Positions 16,142-25,793 of a DNA stretch of 64,000 nt are shown here, piece by piece; positions within the stretch are counted from its first letter, which is position 1, and every line of letters begins with the position of its first letter. The DNA comes from Flavobacterium macacae (GTDB taxonomy: Bacteria > Bacteroidota > Bacteroidia > Flavobacteriales > Flavobacteriaceae), in assembly GCF_003865365.1 (NCBI RefSeq), contig NZ_RQVR01000002.1, positions 282,659 through 346,658 of the forward strand, read 5' to 3'. The notes beneath the pieces are model-generated. The model had not been told where the DNA came from, searched no databases, and saw only the letters and a program-made list of their open reading frames with translations. A program made the position numbers and the translations under genes.

Positions 16142-17770
16142 TTAAACCACTTGCGGCCCAGCCTTTCTTAAGTTTTTACCTTCTTCATTTGTAGCGTACT
16201 GTTCAAAATTAGCAACAAACAATTTTCCTAAGTCTTTTGCTTTTGTCTGCCAATCTAATTCGTCAGCATACGTTTTTCTTGGATCAAGAATATCAGAATC
16301 AACTCCTTCTAAACTTGTTGGGATTGCAAAATTGAAAATCGGCAATGTTGTGGTTTCCGCATTTTCTAAAGAACCGTCTAAGATTCTATCGATGATTGCT
16401 CTTGTATTTTTAATAGAAATTCTTTTTCCAGTTCCGTTCCAGCCTGTGTTTACAATATAAGCTGTCGCGTTATTTTGCTCCATTTTCTTTACCAATTCTT
16501 CACCATATTTGGTAGGATGCAAAGACAAGAATGCTTTTCCAAAACAAGCTGAAAATGTAGGCTGTGGTTCTGTCACGCCTCTTTCTGTTCCCGCTAATTT
16601 AGCCGTAAAACCTGAAAGAAAGTGGTATTTTGTTTGCTCTGGAGTCAGTTTTGCAACTGGAGGCATAACACCAAAAGCATCTGCTGTAAGGAAGATTACT
16701 TTTGAAGCGTGACCTGCTTTTGAAACTGGCTTCACAATATTATCAATATGATAAATTGGGTACGAAACTCTTGTGTTTTGAGTTACCGAACCGTCTTTGA
16801 AATCAATTTTTCCGTTTTCGTCAAGCGTAACATTTTCTAATAATGCATCTTTTCTGATGGCATTAAAAATGTCTGGTTCGTTTTCTCTGCTCAAGTCAAT
16901 TGTTTTCGCATAACAACCGCCTTCAAAGTTGAAAACGCCGTCATTATCCCAACCGTGTTCGTCATCACCAATCAATTCACGTTTTGGATCGGTTGACAAT
17001 GTTGTTTTTCCTGTTCCAGACAATCCGAAGAAAACAGCAACATCGCCATCTTTTCCTTTGTTTGCAGAACAGTGCATTGAAGCGATCCCTTGCAATGGCA
17101 AATAATAGTTCATCATTGAGAACAATCCTTTTTTCATTTCGCCACCATACCAAGTTCCTCCAATAATCTGGATTTTCTCTGTAAGATTAAAAGCAACATA
17201 CACTTCTGAATTCAAATCGTGTGCTTTGAAATCAGAAAATTCTGTTTTAGAAGCATTCATTACCACGAAATCAGGCTCGCCATAATTTTCTAATTCTTCT
17301 TCCGTTGGACGGATGAACATATTTTTTACAAAATGCGCCTGCCAAGCCACCTCAACAATAAAACGAACTTTTAATCTTGTATTTTCATTGGCGCCACAAA
17401 ACGTGTCTACCACAAATAATTTTTTGTTTGACAATTGCTTTAACGTAGTTTCTTTTAAAGCGTCCCAAGTTTCTTTTGAAATTGGCTTGTTGTCATTTAC
17501 TGCTTTTGGAGAAGTCCACCAAATGGTGTCTTTTGTAATTTCATCAGCAACAATATATTTGTCTTTTGGCGAACGGCCAGTAAAATCTCCAGTCATTACA
17601 TTAACAGCTCCAAGTTCTGACAATTGACCTTTTTCAAAACCTTCCAAATTCGGATTTAACTCTTCATCATAAAGCATTTCATAAGAAGGATTGTAAATCA
17701 CCTCTTCAGCATTTTTGATTCCATATTTCTCTAGCGAAATCGATTTCGTAGATTGGTCGTAATTATCCAT
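16142..17770 (-). CDS. pckA: Phosphoenolpyruvate carboxykinase (ATP)
   Basis: 542 residues, normal for the ATP-dependent enzyme that converts oxaloacetate to phosphoenolpyruvate in gluconeogenesis. Visible are the substrate-binding [16 protein letters not shown], the kinase-1a P-loop [13 protein letters not shown], the kinase-2/metal segment [10 protein letters not shown] and [13 protein letters not shown] segment ([14 protein letters not shown]). It is a single-gene unit with a TACTTTTG -7 box upstream and a bidirectional terminator downstream. Confidence 0.97.
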   Translation of the reverse strand: MDNYDQSTKSISLEKYGIKNAEEVIYNPSYEMLYDEELNPNLEGFEKGQLSELGAVNVMTGDFTGRSPKDKYIVADEITKDTIWWTSPKAVNDNKPISKETWDALKETTLKQLSNKKLFVVDTFCGANENTRLKVRFIVEVAWQAHFVKNMFIRPTEEELENYGEPDFVVMNASKTEFSDFKAHDLNSEVYVAFNLTEKIQIIGGTWYGGEMKKGLFSMMNYYLPLQGIASMHCSANKGKDGDVAVFFGLSGTGKTTLSTDPKRELIGDDEHGWDNDGVFNFEGGCYAKTIDLSRENEPDIFNAIRKDALLENVTLDENGKIDFKDGSVTQNTRVSYPIYHIDNIVKPVSKAGHASKVIFLTADAFGVMPPVAKLTPEQTKYHFLSGFTAKLAGTERGVTEPQPTFSACFGKAFLSLHPTKYGEELVKKMEQNNATAYIVNTGWNGTGKRISIKNTRAIIDRILDGSLENAETTTLPIFNFAIPTSLEGVDSDILDPRKTYADELDWQTKAKDLGKLFVANFEQYATNEEGKNLRKAGPQVV

Positions 17771-17803
17771 AGAATTATAATTGAGTTGTGTTTAATTATT
17801 CGG

Positions 17804-17811
17804 CAAAAGTA
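17804..17811 (-). promoter_or_regulatory. -7 box of pckA
   Basis: TACTTTTG on the minus strand, 33 bp before the pckA ATG. No -33 TTG is seen at normal spacing. Confidence 0.55.
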
Positions 17812-17848
17812 AAAATTAAATTTTAAACTTGAACTTTTTGGTAAGACT

Positions 17849-18235
17849 TTATGCTTTTTTCTTAATTATATCTAAAAAAAGTATTGCCCAGCCAATAATC
17901 ATTAACAAACCTCCTACAGGAGTTAGTATTACAATAATTTCAAAATCAATATTTGTTACGTTTTTGGTAGCCAAAAGATAGATGGAACCAGAAAAAAGCA
18001 GGACTCCGCATAACATTAAAAAATAGATAGTTTTCTTCGCTTTTTCAGAAACCAGACTCGAGCTTCCTAAAAACAACAAAAACAAAGCGTGGTACATTTG
18101 ATATTTTACGCCCGTTTCAAAAGAAACCAATTGACTTGCATCTAAAACTTCTTTTAAAGCGTGCGCTCCAAATGCTCCTAAAATAATTGCGATAAACCCA
18201 AAAACTGCTCCTGTCGAAAGTATTCTCTTGTCCAT
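17849..18235 (-). CDS. DUF423 (YgdD-type) membrane protein
   Basis: 128 residues with four hydrophobic segments. The N-terminal GAVFGFIAIILGAFGAHALK and the FETGVKYQMYHALFLL segment are the hallmarks of the DUF423/YgdD family of inner-membrane proteins. Function unknown in general. It stands alone between pckA and the divergent dehydrogenase, with a TAAATTTG box 20 bp upstream. Confidence 0.87.
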   Translation of the reverse strand: MDKRILSTGAVFGFIAIILGAFGAHALKEVLDASQLVSFETGVKYQMYHALFLLFLGSSSLVSEKAKKTIYFLMLCGVLLFSGSIYLLATKNVTNIDFEIIVILTPVGGLLMIIGWAILFLDIIKKKA

Positions 18236-18255
18236 TTTTCATAAATTTTATACTG

Positions 18256-18263
18256 CAAATTTA
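18256..18263 (-). promoter_or_regulatory. -7 box of the DUF423 gene
   Basis: TAAATTTG on the minus strand fits TAnnTTTG, 20 bp before the start codon. Confidence 0.5.
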
Positions 18264-18326
18264 CGCCATCTTAAAAACTTTATGATAAACAAATGCGATT
18301 AAGTTTTTTTAAATATAACAAATTCC

Positions 18327-18334
18327 TATTTTTG
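18327..18334 (+). promoter_or_regulatory. -7 box of the saccharopine-dehydrogenase-like gene
   Basis: TATTTTTG fits TAnnTTTG, 27 bp before the ATG at 18362. Confidence 0.5.
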
Positions 18335-18361
18335 TGTTATTATTAAAAAATTTAGGTTTTT

Positions 18362-19732
18362 ATGAGACATATTCTAATAATTGGCGCCGGAAGGTCAGCA
18401 TCTTCATTAATTCAATACCTTTTACTTAAATCCGAAGAAGAAAATCTGCACCTTACCATTGGCGATTTATCATTGGAATTGGCGCAACGAAAAACTAAAA
18501 ACCACAAAAATGCCACGGCAATAGCTTTTGATATTTATAACGAAGAGCAACGACGCAACGAAATCCAGAAAGCCGATATCGTCATTTCCATGCTTCCGGC
18601 GTTCATGCACATTGAAGTCGCAAAAGATTGCATTTTGTTTAAAAAGCACATGGTTACCGCTTCCTACATAAGTGAAGAAATGCAGAATTTGGATCAATTA
18701 GCCAAAGAAAATAATCTGGTATTTATGAACGAAATCGGGCTTGATCCAGGAATTGACCACATGAGCGCGATGAAAGTCATTGACGAAATTCGTGACCAAG
18801 GCGGAAAAATAATCCTATTCGAATCGTTCTGTGGTGGTTTGGTAGCTCCAGAATCTGATACCAATCTTTGGAATTACAAATTCACCTGGAATCCAAGAAA
18901 CGTGGTGCTTGCCGGCCAAGGCGGCGCTGCAAAATTTATCCAAGAAGGAACTTACAAATATATTCCCTATCACAAATTATTTCGCAGAACCGAATTTATG
19001 GAAGTCGAAGGCTACGGCCGTTTTGAAGGTTACGCCAACCGTGATTCTTTAAAATACCGAAGCATTTATGGCCTTGACGACGCGCTTACCTTATATAGAG
19101 GTACAATTCGACGCGTGGGATATTCAAAAGCGTGGAACATGTTTGTGCAATTAGGCATGACCGACGACAGCTATACCATGGAAAACTCTGACACCATGAC
19201 TTACAGAGAGTTCACCAATTCATTTTTGCCTTACCACCCAACCGATTCTGTGGAAATCAAATTACGCTTGAGCTTAAAGATCGACCAAGATGATATCAAA
19301 TGGGACAAACTTTTAGAGCTTGATCTCTTTAACCCAAACAAAATTGTGGGCCTCAAAAACGCCACTCCGGCACAGATTCTCGAGAAAATATTGACTGATT
19401 CGTGGACTTTAGAAGAGCACGATAAAGATATGATCGTGATGTACCACAAATTTGGGTATGAAATCAACGGAAAACAAAAACAAATTGATTCCACCATGGT
19501 TTGCCTAGGCGACGACCAAACCTATACCGCAATGGCCAAAACCGTAGGGCTTCCCGTGGCAATGGCAACCCTGCAAATCCTAAACGGAAACATCAAAACA
19601 CCAGGCGTTCAGCTTCCGATTAACAAAGAAGTTTACCTGCCGATACTCAAAGAATTAGAAGAATACGGCGTCATTTTCAACGAAAAACACGTTCCTTACA
19701 TGGGTTACAATCCAAAAAATGTATCCAGCTAA
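18362..19732 (+). CDS. Saccharopine dehydrogenase family protein
   Basis: 456 residues. The N-terminus HILIIGAGRSASSLIQYL is a GxGxxA/S Rossmann loop; MLPAFMHIEVAK and NEIGLDPGIDHMSAMK match the saccharopine dehydrogenase (LYS9-type, NADP, glutamate-forming) family. The length and the FESFCGGLVAPE segment also fit. Such enzymes act in lysine degradation or related aminoadipate metabolism, but no partner genes are nearby, so the substrate is uncertain. A single-gene unit with its own promoter box and terminator. Confidence 0.85.
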   Translation: MRHILIIGAGRSASSLIQYLLLKSEEENLHLTIGDLSLELAQRKTKNHKNATAIAFDIYNEEQRRNEIQKADIVISMLPAFMHIEVAKDCILFKKHMVTASYISEEMQNLDQLAKENNLVFMNEIGLDPGIDHMSAMKVIDEIRDQGGKIILFESFCGGLVAPESDTNLWNYKFTWNPRNVVLAGQGGAAKFIQEGTYKYIPYHKLFRRTEFMEVEGYGRFEGYANRDSLKYRSIYGLDDALTLYRGTIRRVGYSKAWNMFVQLGMTDDSYTMENSDTMTYREFTNSFLPYHPTDSVEIKLRLSLKIDQDDIKWDKLLELDLFNPNKIVGLKNATPAQILEKILTDSWTLEEHDKDMIVMYHKFGYEINGKQKQIDSTMVCLGDDQTYTAMAKTVGLPVAMATLQILNGNIKTPGVQLPINKEVYLPILKELEEYGVIFNEKHVPYMGYNPKNVSS

Positions 19733-19740
19733 AAAACCAG

Positions 19741-19775
19741 AAGACTTATTTCGAAAGAAGTAAGTCTTTTTTTTT
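19741..19775 (+). terminator. Terminator of the saccharopine-dehydrogenase-like gene
   Basis: AAGACTTA/TAAGTCTT stem with a 12-nt loop (itself containing TTTCGAAAG) followed by T9. Confidence 0.8.
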
Positions 19776-19940
19776 AAAGCGAATCTTGAGGCATTTCCAG
19801 CAAAGGCAATTCCCGCTGGAGCCACTCGCTTTGCTTTTTGCGAATCGCAAAACCAACAGCTCAAACAATGGCGCCATCGGGGCTATGGAAAATTCTTTCC
19901 GCTTTTTTGGAAACTTGGGAGACAGTCGTTGTCGATAAGC
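19776..19940 (-). repeat. Dispersed AGCCC-hairpin repeat, copy B (long form)
   Basis: On the minus strand it reads GCTTATCGACAACGACTGTC, then CCAAGTTTCCAAAAAAGCGG, then ATAGCCCCGATGGCGCC, a hairpin with TTTTGCGA/TCGCAAAA, AGCGGGAATTGCC and a final GATTCGCTTT. The first ~50 bp are shared with copy C at 33013. It occupies the left part of the 537-bp gap before asnS. Confidence 0.85.
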
Positions 19941-20037
19941 TTTTCAGTCACTTTTCATCAAAAAAGCCATTATTTTCAGATTCATTTATTTGAATATTCC
20001 TTTGATTTTGCGTATCTTTTTTTATCTTCGTTTTTAG

Positions 20038-20045
20038 TATCTTTG
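20038..20045 (+). promoter_or_regulatory. -7 box upstream of asnS
   Basis: TATCTTTG, a full match, lies 224 bp before the asnS ATG; no other TAnnTTTG box lies closer. If used, the asnS mRNA has a ~215-nt leader that contains repeat copy E. The TTTG at 20007-20010 is too far upstream (27 bp) to be a regular -33 element. Confidence 0.5.
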
Positions 20046-20103
20046 CGCTTTACTGACTCCAATTGGCGGACAGCAGTTTAAAAGAAGCCAAAAGTTTTCA
20101 ACT

Positions 20104-20225
20104 AGCCCTGATTGAAGGGAAAAGCCTTTTTTGTTTTTCTGGAACCTGAATTTATTTCAGGTTGAAACAAAAAAGCTTTGGAATGAAAGCAGGAAAATGA
20201 TTTAAAAAAAAGCCTTTAGTTGGGC
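20104..20225 (+). repeat. Dispersed AGCCC-hairpin repeat, copy E, in the asnS leader region
   Basis: AGCCCTGATTGAAGGGAAAAGCC is followed by a long hairpin (AAGCCTTTTTTGTTT paired with AAACAAAAAAGCTTT, inner AACCTGAA/TTCAGGTT) and GAAAGCAGGAAA. The outermost AGCCC (20104-20108) can pair with GGGCT (20221-20225), closing the whole element. Unlike copy B in the same gap, it points toward asnS. Confidence 0.78.
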
Positions 20226-20269
20226 TCATAAAAAAAGAATAAATTCAAGAATATTTTATAACATCAAAA

Positions 20270-21703
20270 ATGAAACACACAAGAATTAAAGAGCTGTTGA
20301 ATAGTGCTCAAACGATGCAGGAAGTTTATGTAAAAGGCTGGGTTAGAACGTTTAGAAATAATCAGTTTATTGCCTTGAATGACGGTTCGACTATCAATAA
20401 TATTCAGTGTGTTGTGGATTTTGAAAATACGCCGGCAGAAACCTTAAAGCGCATTACGACTGGTGCGGCGGTGGCTTTAAAAGGTGCTTTGGCAGAAAGT
20501 CAAGGTGCTGGGCAAAAATATGAAATTCAAGTAACGAGCTTGGAAATTTTGGGTGATTCTGATCCAGAGAAATTTCCGATGCAGCCCAAAAAACATTCGC
20601 TTGAATTCTTGCGTGAGAATGCGCATTTGCGTGTGAGAACCAACGCTTTTGGAGCGATTATGCGAGTTCGTTCGGTGTTGTCTTTTGCGGTGCACAACTA
20701 TTTTCAAGAAAAAGGTTTTGTGTATGTGAACACGCCTGTGATTACGGGTGCTGACGCCGAAGGTGCAGGAGAAATGTTTCAAGTGACGTCTTTGCCATTG
20801 GATAATTTGCCAAAAAACGAAGAAGGAAATGTTGATTATAAAAAAGATTTCTTCGGAAAACATACCAATTTGACTGTTTCTGGACAATTGGAAGGAGAAG
20901 CTTTTGCCATGGCTTTAGGTCAGATTTATACATTCGGACCCACTTTTAGAGCGGAGAATTCAAATACGTCACGCCACTTGGCTGAATTTTGGATGATCGA
21001 GCCAGAAGTGGCGTTCAATGATTTGCACGACAATATGGATTTGGCGGAAGATTTTATTCGCTATGTCATTAAATATACGGTTGATAAATGCGGCGATGAC
21101 TTGAAGTTTTTAGAAGGTCGTCTGTTAGAAGAAGAAAAATCAAAACCGCAAGCAGAAAGAAGCGAATTGGCTTTGCTTGAGAAATTAAATTTTGTGTTGG
21201 AGAATAATTTCAAACGCGTTTCTTATACCGAAGCGATTGATATCTTGAAAAATTCAACCCCGAATAAAAAGAAAAAATTCAACTATATTATTGAAGAATG
21301 GGGCGCTGATTTGCAGTCAGAACACGAGCGTTATTTGGTGGAGAAGCACTTTAAATCGCCAGTGATTGTATATGATTATCCGGCAAATATCAAGTCGTTT
21401 TACATGCGTATGAACGAAGACGGAAAAACTGTTGGGGCAATGGATATTCTTTTCCCAGGAATTGGAGAAATTGTTGGAGGTTCACAAAGAGAAGAGCGTT
21501 TGGACGTTTTGTTGGAGAAAATGAAAGTGATCGGGATTGACGAAGAAGAACTTTGGTGGTATTTGGATACAAGACGTTTTGGTTCTGCGGTGCACAGCGG
21601 TTTCGGTCTTGGTTTTGAAAGATTGGTATTGTTTGTAACCGGAATGACAAATATCAGGGACGTAATTCCTTTTCCAAGAACTCCTGGAAATGCGGAGTTT
21701 TAA
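20270..21703 (+). CDS. asnS: Asparaginyl-tRNA synthetase
   Basis: 477 residues, class II synthetase that charges tRNA-Asn. An N-terminal OB-fold anticodon domain ([18 protein letters not shown]) precedes the catalytic domain with motif 1 ([17 protein letters not shown]), motif 2 ([20 protein letters not shown]) and motif 3 ([16 protein letters not shown]). The [13 protein letters not shown] sequence and GGSQREERL are typical of AsnRS. No gatCAB genes are needed with this enzyme present. The 5' region is unusually long and holds two dispersed repeats. A terminator follows. Confidence 0.97.
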   Translation: MKHTRIKELLNSAQTMQEVYVKGWVRTFRNNQFIALNDGSTINNIQCVVDFENTPAETLKRITTGAAVALKGALAESQGAGQKYEIQVTSLEILGDSDPEKFPMQPKKHSLEFLRENAHLRVRTNAFGAIMRVRSVLSFAVHNYFQEKGFVYVNTPVITGADAEGAGEMFQVTSLPLDNLPKNEEGNVDYKKDFFGKHTNLTVSGQLEGEAFAMALGQIYTFGPTFRAENSNTSRHLAEFWMIEPEVAFNDLHDNMDLAEDFIRYVIKYTVDKCGDDLKFLEGRLLEEEKSKPQAERSELALLEKLNFVLENNFKRVSYTEAIDILKNSTPNKKKKFNYIIEEWGADLQSEHERYLVEKHFKSPVIVYDYPANIKSFYMRMNEDGKTVGAMDILFPGIGEIVGGSQREERLDVLLEKMKVIGIDEEELWWYLDTRRFGSAVHSGFGLGFERLVLFVTGMTNIRDVIPFPRTPGNAEF

Positions 21704-21724
21704 GAGAATAAAAAATGTTGCAAG

Positions 21725-21757
21725 AAATCCTGCTTTGAGAAAAGCGGGATTTTTTTA
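21725..21757 (+). terminator. Terminator of asnS
   Basis: AAATCCTGCTTT/AAAGCGGGATTT stem (one G-T pair) with a GAGA-type loop followed by T7, 21 bp after the stop. Confidence 0.8.
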
Positions 21758-21783
21758 TGTAATTTAGAGAAAATTTAAAATTC

Positions 21784-22698
21784 ATGAGAAATATTACAAT
21801 CCTGTTTTTTTTATTATTTGTAGGTTTTAATTCGTATTCATGTAGTTGTGTGGGATACGGCTATTCATTGCCTCAAGCTTACAATAGTGCACAGATAATT
21901 TTTGAAGGTAAAATAATTTCAATAAAGGAAGTTGATATTGAAGAAGAAGCTGGAATGCATTATGAATTAGTTTTCAAAATAGAAAAAAACCTCAAAGGTG
22001 CTGAGGGGAAAACAATTAAAATTTATACACATACTCAAGGTACAGCCTGTGGATTAAGAACACGAAAAGTTGGCGAGAAATGGATAATATGGGCTTACAT
22101 TTCTAAGGAAAGAATATACACAAGTAAGTGCACAAATAGTAAGCTGTCAGAAGAATTGAAAAAAGAATATAAAGATCTTCTCTATGATTTGGCTTCTTCT
22201 AAAGAGTATAAAATTTGGAAAGATGAAGAGGGAAATAAAATCGCAGAAGGTAAAATATCAAATAATTTAGCAGAAGGCAAATGGATTTACTACAAAAAAG
22301 GTTTTCCTCAGATTGATGGTAATTATATATCTGGAAAAAAAGATGGTGAGTGGATTTATTATAATGTCTCTGAAAATGATTCTATAGATAATAGTAACAA
22401 AAAGTTGAAAATTATTTATAAAGAAAATTACAAGGGGAATGAGCTTAATGGCATTTCGATTTCTTTTTATGAAAACAATAAGCAAAAAAAAATAACCAAC
22501 TATAAAGATGGTGCTAAAAATGGATTTTCTATTTCATTCTATGAATCGGGAATAATCCAATTACTTGCATTTTATGACAATGAAAATCAATCAATATGGT
22601 GGCAATTATATGACGAACAGACTAAATTATTGTGCGAATCTAAAGGAGATATTCCAGAATATGATTATAAATTAAAAAAATATATTTGTCCAGATTAG
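21784..22698 (+). CDS. Secreted protein with TIMP/NTR-like domain and MORN-like repeats
   Basis: 304 residues. A signal peptide ends at about residue 19, so the mature protein begins near C20-S-C22. A ~100-residue beta domain follows (QIIFEGKIISIKEV, YELVFKIEKNLKG, KTIKIYTHTQGTACG) with two more cysteines at 89 and 116. This CxC start with four cysteines is the layout of TIMP/NTR-like domains. The C-terminal half carries MORN/YwqK-type repeats (EGKWIYYKKG, DGEWIYYN, NGISISFYEN, NGFSISFYESG). The gene is clearly richer in A/T and ATA codons than its neighbours, which may mean transfer. No close functional partner; probably periplasmic or surface located. Confidence 0.65.
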   Translation: MRNITILFFLLFVGFNSYSCSCVGYGYSLPQAYNSAQIIFEGKIISIKEVDIEEEAGMHYELVFKIEKNLKGAEGKTIKIYTHTQGTACGLRTRKVGEKWIIWAYISKERIYTSKCTNSKLSEELKKEYKDLLYDLASSKEYKIWKDEEGNKIAEGKISNNLAEGKWIYYKKGFPQIDGNYISGKKDGEWIYYNVSENDSIDNSNKKLKIIYKENYKGNELNGISISFYENNKQKKITNYKDGAKNGFSISFYESGIIQLLAFYDNENQSIWWQLYDEQTKLLCESKGDIPEYDYKLKKYICPD

Positions 22699-22737
22699 AT
22701 ATTTTCATGATGAATGTTTAAAACTCAATTACATATC

Positions 22738-22775
22738 AAAAATGGCACAAGTTTATCATAACGTGTGCCATTTTT
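22738..22775 (+). terminator. Terminator before rpoN
   Basis: AAAAATGGCACA/TGTGCCATTTTT, a 12-bp stem with a 14-nt loop and a trailing T run, 40 bp after the stop of the MORN-repeat protein gene. Confidence 0.82.
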
Positions 22776-22824
22776 GTTTGAAAATGCTTAAATTTGAAAG
22801 GTAAATTCCAAATAAATCCATAGA

Positions 22825-24297
22825 ATGCTTAAGCAATTTTTACAACTTAAATTATCACAGAAATTATCGCCGCAGCAAATCCAGCTGATGAAGTTAATTC
22901 AATTGCCTACGCAAGCTTTTGAACAGCGTTTAAAAGAAGAAATGGTCGAAAATCCTGCGCTGGAAACAGGCAAAGAGGAAGATGAATATGAATATGAAAA
23001 AGACGAATTTGAAAACGAGGAATATGACGATTATGATGAATATGAAAATGACCGAATCGATGCAGAAGACATCAATATCGACGAATATTTAAGCAACGAC
23101 GAAACGCCAGATTACAAACTTCAGGCGAATAATTACAGCGACGACGACGAAGAAAGAACGATGCCTTTTGCGGCGCCGGTAAGTTTTCATCAAGACTTGA
23201 TCAATCAATTGAACACTTTTATCTTAAACGATGAGGAGCGTGAAATTGCTGAATTTTTAGTCGGAAGCATTGACGATATGGGCTACATCCGCAGAAGCAT
23301 TCCAGATATTGTGGACGATATGGCGTTCACGCAAGGTATTTATACCGATGAAAAAAACGTAGAAAAAATATTGCACGTCATTCACGAATTAGAACCTTCG
23401 GGAGTTGGTGCGCGCGATTTACAAGAATGCCTTTTGCTTCAGCTGAAACACAAGACACCAACCGAAGCAGTGGATTTGGCGATTGATATTATTGAAAACC
23501 AATTCGAGGCTTTTACGAAAAAACATTACGATAAATTATTGCAAAAATATGGTGTTTCTCAAGACCATTTGAAAAAAGCAATTGAAGAAATTGAGAAATT
23601 AAATCCCAAACCAGGTGGCGCATTTACCGGAAACAACAAAATGGTAGAGCACGTTGTTCCTGATTTTACCATACGGATTGTCGAAGGCGAATTGGAACTT
23701 TCGTTAAACGGAAGAAATGCGCCAGAACTTCATATTTCGAAAGATTATCAAGAAATGATGCAGACGTACAAAGCATCTCGCGATAAATCAAACCAGCAAA
23801 AAGAAGCCGTTCAGTTCATCAAACAAAAACTGGATTCAGCAAAATGGTTCATTGATGCCATTCGCCAGCGTCAAGAAACGTTGTTTGTAACGATGAACGC
23901 AATTATGCATTACCAGCAAGAATTTTTCTTGGATGGCGATGAAACTAAAATGAAACCAATGATCTTGAAAGACATTGCCGACATGGTTGGGTTGGATATT
24001 TCGACAGTTTCTCGTGTGGCCAACAGTAAATATGTGGAAACGCCTTATGGAACAAAATTGATCAAAGAATTCTTTTCTGAAGCAATGAAAAATGACCAAG
24101 GCGAAGATGTTTCTACGCTTGAAATCAAGAAAATTTTGCAGAATGTGATTGAGGAAGAAGACAAGCACAAACCGCTTCCTGATGATCAATTGGCAGATAT
24201 TTTAAAGGAAAAAGGCTATCCGATTGCCAGAAGAACAATTGCTAAATACAGGGAGCAATTGGATATTCCGGTGGCAAGAATGAGGAAGAAAATGTAA
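22825..24297 (+). CDS. rpoN: RNA polymerase sigma-54 factor
   Basis: 490 residues. Region I is Gln/Leu-rich (LKLSQKLSPQQIQLMKLIQL), as needed for contact with enhancer-binding ATPases. Residues about 50-105 form a strongly acidic stretch (DE/Y-rich). The core-binding and helix-turn-helix parts follow (LKDIADMVGLDISTVSRVAN), and the C-terminal RpoN box reads ARRTIAKYREQLDIPVARM. It directs transcription from -24/-12 promoters. I did not find a convincing -24/-12 site in the window. Expressed after a terminator, apparently alone. Confidence 0.95.
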   Translation: MLKQFLQLKLSQKLSPQQIQLMKLIQLPTQAFEQRLKEEMVENPALETGKEEDEYEYEKDEFENEEYDDYDEYENDRIDAEDINIDEYLSNDETPDYKLQANNYSDDDEERTMPFAAPVSFHQDLINQLNTFILNDEEREIAEFLVGSIDDMGYIRRSIPDIVDDMAFTQGIYTDEKNVEKILHVIHELEPSGVGARDLQECLLLQLKHKTPTEAVDLAIDIIENQFEAFTKKHYDKLLQKYGVSQDHLKKAIEEIEKLNPKPGGAFTGNNKMVEHVVPDFTIRIVEGELELSLNGRNAPELHISKDYQEMMQTYKASRDKSNQQKEAVQFIKQKLDSAKWFIDAIRQRQETLFVTMNAIMHYQQEFFLDGDETKMKPMILKDIADMVGLDISTVSRVANSKYVETPYGTKLIKEFFSEAMKNDQGEDVSTLEIKKILQNVIEEEDKHKPLPDDQLADILKEKGYPIARRTIAKYREQLDIPVARMRKKM

Positions 24298-24368
24298 ATT
24301 AAATTAGAACATCAGCACATAGGAGCAATTTCAATTTTGCCTCATGGCTAATTTGTTCTGCCTAAAAA

Positions 24369-24974
24369 ATGAAAAAAATCCTTTCTTTTTTTTCGTATGT
24401 TTTTCATCCGATGTTTATCTCGGTATATGCCGTTCTGCTTTATTTTTTCTTGACAGACCGCTATCATTCGTATCAGGAATTGTTTTTGATCATGATTCAA
24501 ATCATCATCTTGACGATCCTGATTCCGATATCGATGTTTTATTTTTTGATGACTTTAGGTAAAGCCAATTCATTAATGCTTTCGGAGATCACACAGCGAA
24601 AAATTCCGTTGGCAATTAACGCATTTTTGCTTTACATTTTAATTACGCAAAGCATCCGGGAAGAAGTTATTCCCGAACTGTATTTCTTCTTTTTCGGTGC
24701 ATTGGCCAGTACTATTATAACTTTTTTGTTGATTTTCGTCAATTTAAAAGCCAGCATCCACATGATCGGAATTAGTTCGATTACTATTTTCATTATCGGA
24801 TTTAGCCTTCACACGCAAGTCAACCACATTTATTTAGTGGCCACTTTTTTACTCTTGACCGGAATTGTGGCTACGTCAAGATTGTCAATGAAAGCGCACG
24901 ACGGAAAAGAACTGATTGCGGGTTTTTTGGTGGGAGTGTTGCCTCAAATCGGGCTTTTGTCTTTTTGGCTATAA
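24369..24974 (+). CDS. Integral membrane protein, possibly PAP2-related
   Basis: 201 residues with about six hydrophobic segments. No complete motif is recognised. The C-terminal SMKAHDGKELIAGFLVG, with a His and a conserved-looking G-hydrophobic-G stretch, recalls the last part of PAP2-type phosphatases, but the phosphatase KX6RP and PSGH motifs are absent, so activity is doubtful. It overlaps the convergent PorT-like gene by 6 bp and follows rpoN by 71 bp. Confidence 0.6.
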   Translation: MKKILSFFSYVFHPMFISVYAVLLYFFLTDRYHSYQELFLIMIQIIILTILIPISMFYFLMTLGKANSLMLSEITQRKIPLAINAFLLYILITQSIREEVIPELYFFFFGALASTIITFLLIFVNLKASIHMIGISSITIFIIGFSLHTQVNHIYLVATFLLLTGIVATSRLSMKAHDGKELIAGFLVGVLPQIGLLSFWL

Positions 24975-25793
24975 AATATAAAACATCAAACCGATGTTTA
25001 AAGTATTCATGTCCATTGATTTTCCTTCAATTTTTGCTTCTGATTTCATCAATGAATTTAAGCCATAATAAGCGTGGAAATTCCAAGTATTGTAACCAAA
25101 AGCGATGTACGCCCCATATTGAAGTTTATTAAAATCGCTGTTGTTGAATAACCTCACGGCTTCATTTCCGTCCATATATTTTGATTTGTTCAAGAATAAA
25201 TAACTCAACTTAAAACCCGTATAAATCCTCCAAAAACGGTGGCTTTGCATTGTGGAGGTTCTCCATCTCAATTCAATCGGAAGATCTACAAAATGGAGGG
25301 CAAATTTATTTTTATCAAAGTTGATTTCATCTTCATCAATTACTTGATAATTGGATATTCCATCTGTTCTTGTAATTTTTATATTTTGCCTAAAATCATT
25401 CATCGAATAACCCAGCCCAACAGCAATTGCCAAATTTCGGCGTTCATTTAAGGGCATATCTCTCAAAAAACCAATATGCAATCCGGTAGAAAATGAGTTT
25501 TGGCTCACGCCGTCAGGTCTTTTTTGAAGTAAATTATAAGTCAATCCAATATAAAATTGGTCTTCGCGATATAAAGAATCCATTACTGTAACCGTAGTAT
25601 TCGTTGAATCCCGCTTGCGTTTTGCTTCTTCTAACTCACGAATGTCAGCGGGTTTTTCTTCTCGAAGTGATTCTTTGATTCGTTCTTGCTCTTCTCGTTC
25701 TTGCGCTTCTTTGATCTGCTTGTCTTTTACAGGATCTTGGGCGAAGGCCGTAAAAAATGCAAATAAGAAGAAGAAAAGAAAGTACTTTTTCAT
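24969..25793 (-). CDS. Outer-membrane beta-barrel protein, PorT-like
   Basis: 274 residues from the ATG at 25793, which begins the signal peptide MKKYFLFFFLFAFFTAFAQ. A charged, probably coiled-coil stretch (about residues 20-60, rich in E, K and R) precedes an eight-strand-like beta-barrel (DQFYIGLTYNLLQ, GLHIGFLRDMP, LAIAVGLGYSMNDF, LHFVDLPIELRWRTS). PorT-type barrels help the T9SS and gliding machinery in this phylum. This one could be that protein or a paralogue; ubiE, often next to porT, is not here. No obvious promoter box near the start. Confidence 0.65.
   Translation of the reverse strand: MKKYFLFFFLFAFFTAFAQDPVKDKQIKEAQEREEQERIKESLREEKPADIRELEEAKRKRDSTNTTVTVMDSLYREDQFYIGLTYNLLQKRPDGVSQNSFSTGLHIGFLRDMPLNERRNLAIAVGLGYSMNDFRQNIKITRTDGISNYQVIDEDEINFDKNKFALHFVDLPIELRWRTSTMQSHRFWRIYTGFKLSYLFLNKSKYMDGNEAVRLFNNSDFNKLQYGAYIAFGYNTWNFHAYYGLNSLMKSEAKIEGKSMDMNTLNIGLMFYIL

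Noticed and set aside
20046..20269. T-box leader before asnS
   Set aside because: No TGGNACC-type antiterminator sequence or tRNA-matching specifier loop is visible, and T-boxes are not expected in this phylum. The structure is better explained by the dispersed repeat.
22825..24297. Sigma-54 promoter (-24/-12) elements nearby
   Set aside because: TGGCAC at 22742-22747 is part of a terminator stem and lacks a TTGC at the required distance; no other convincing site was seen.
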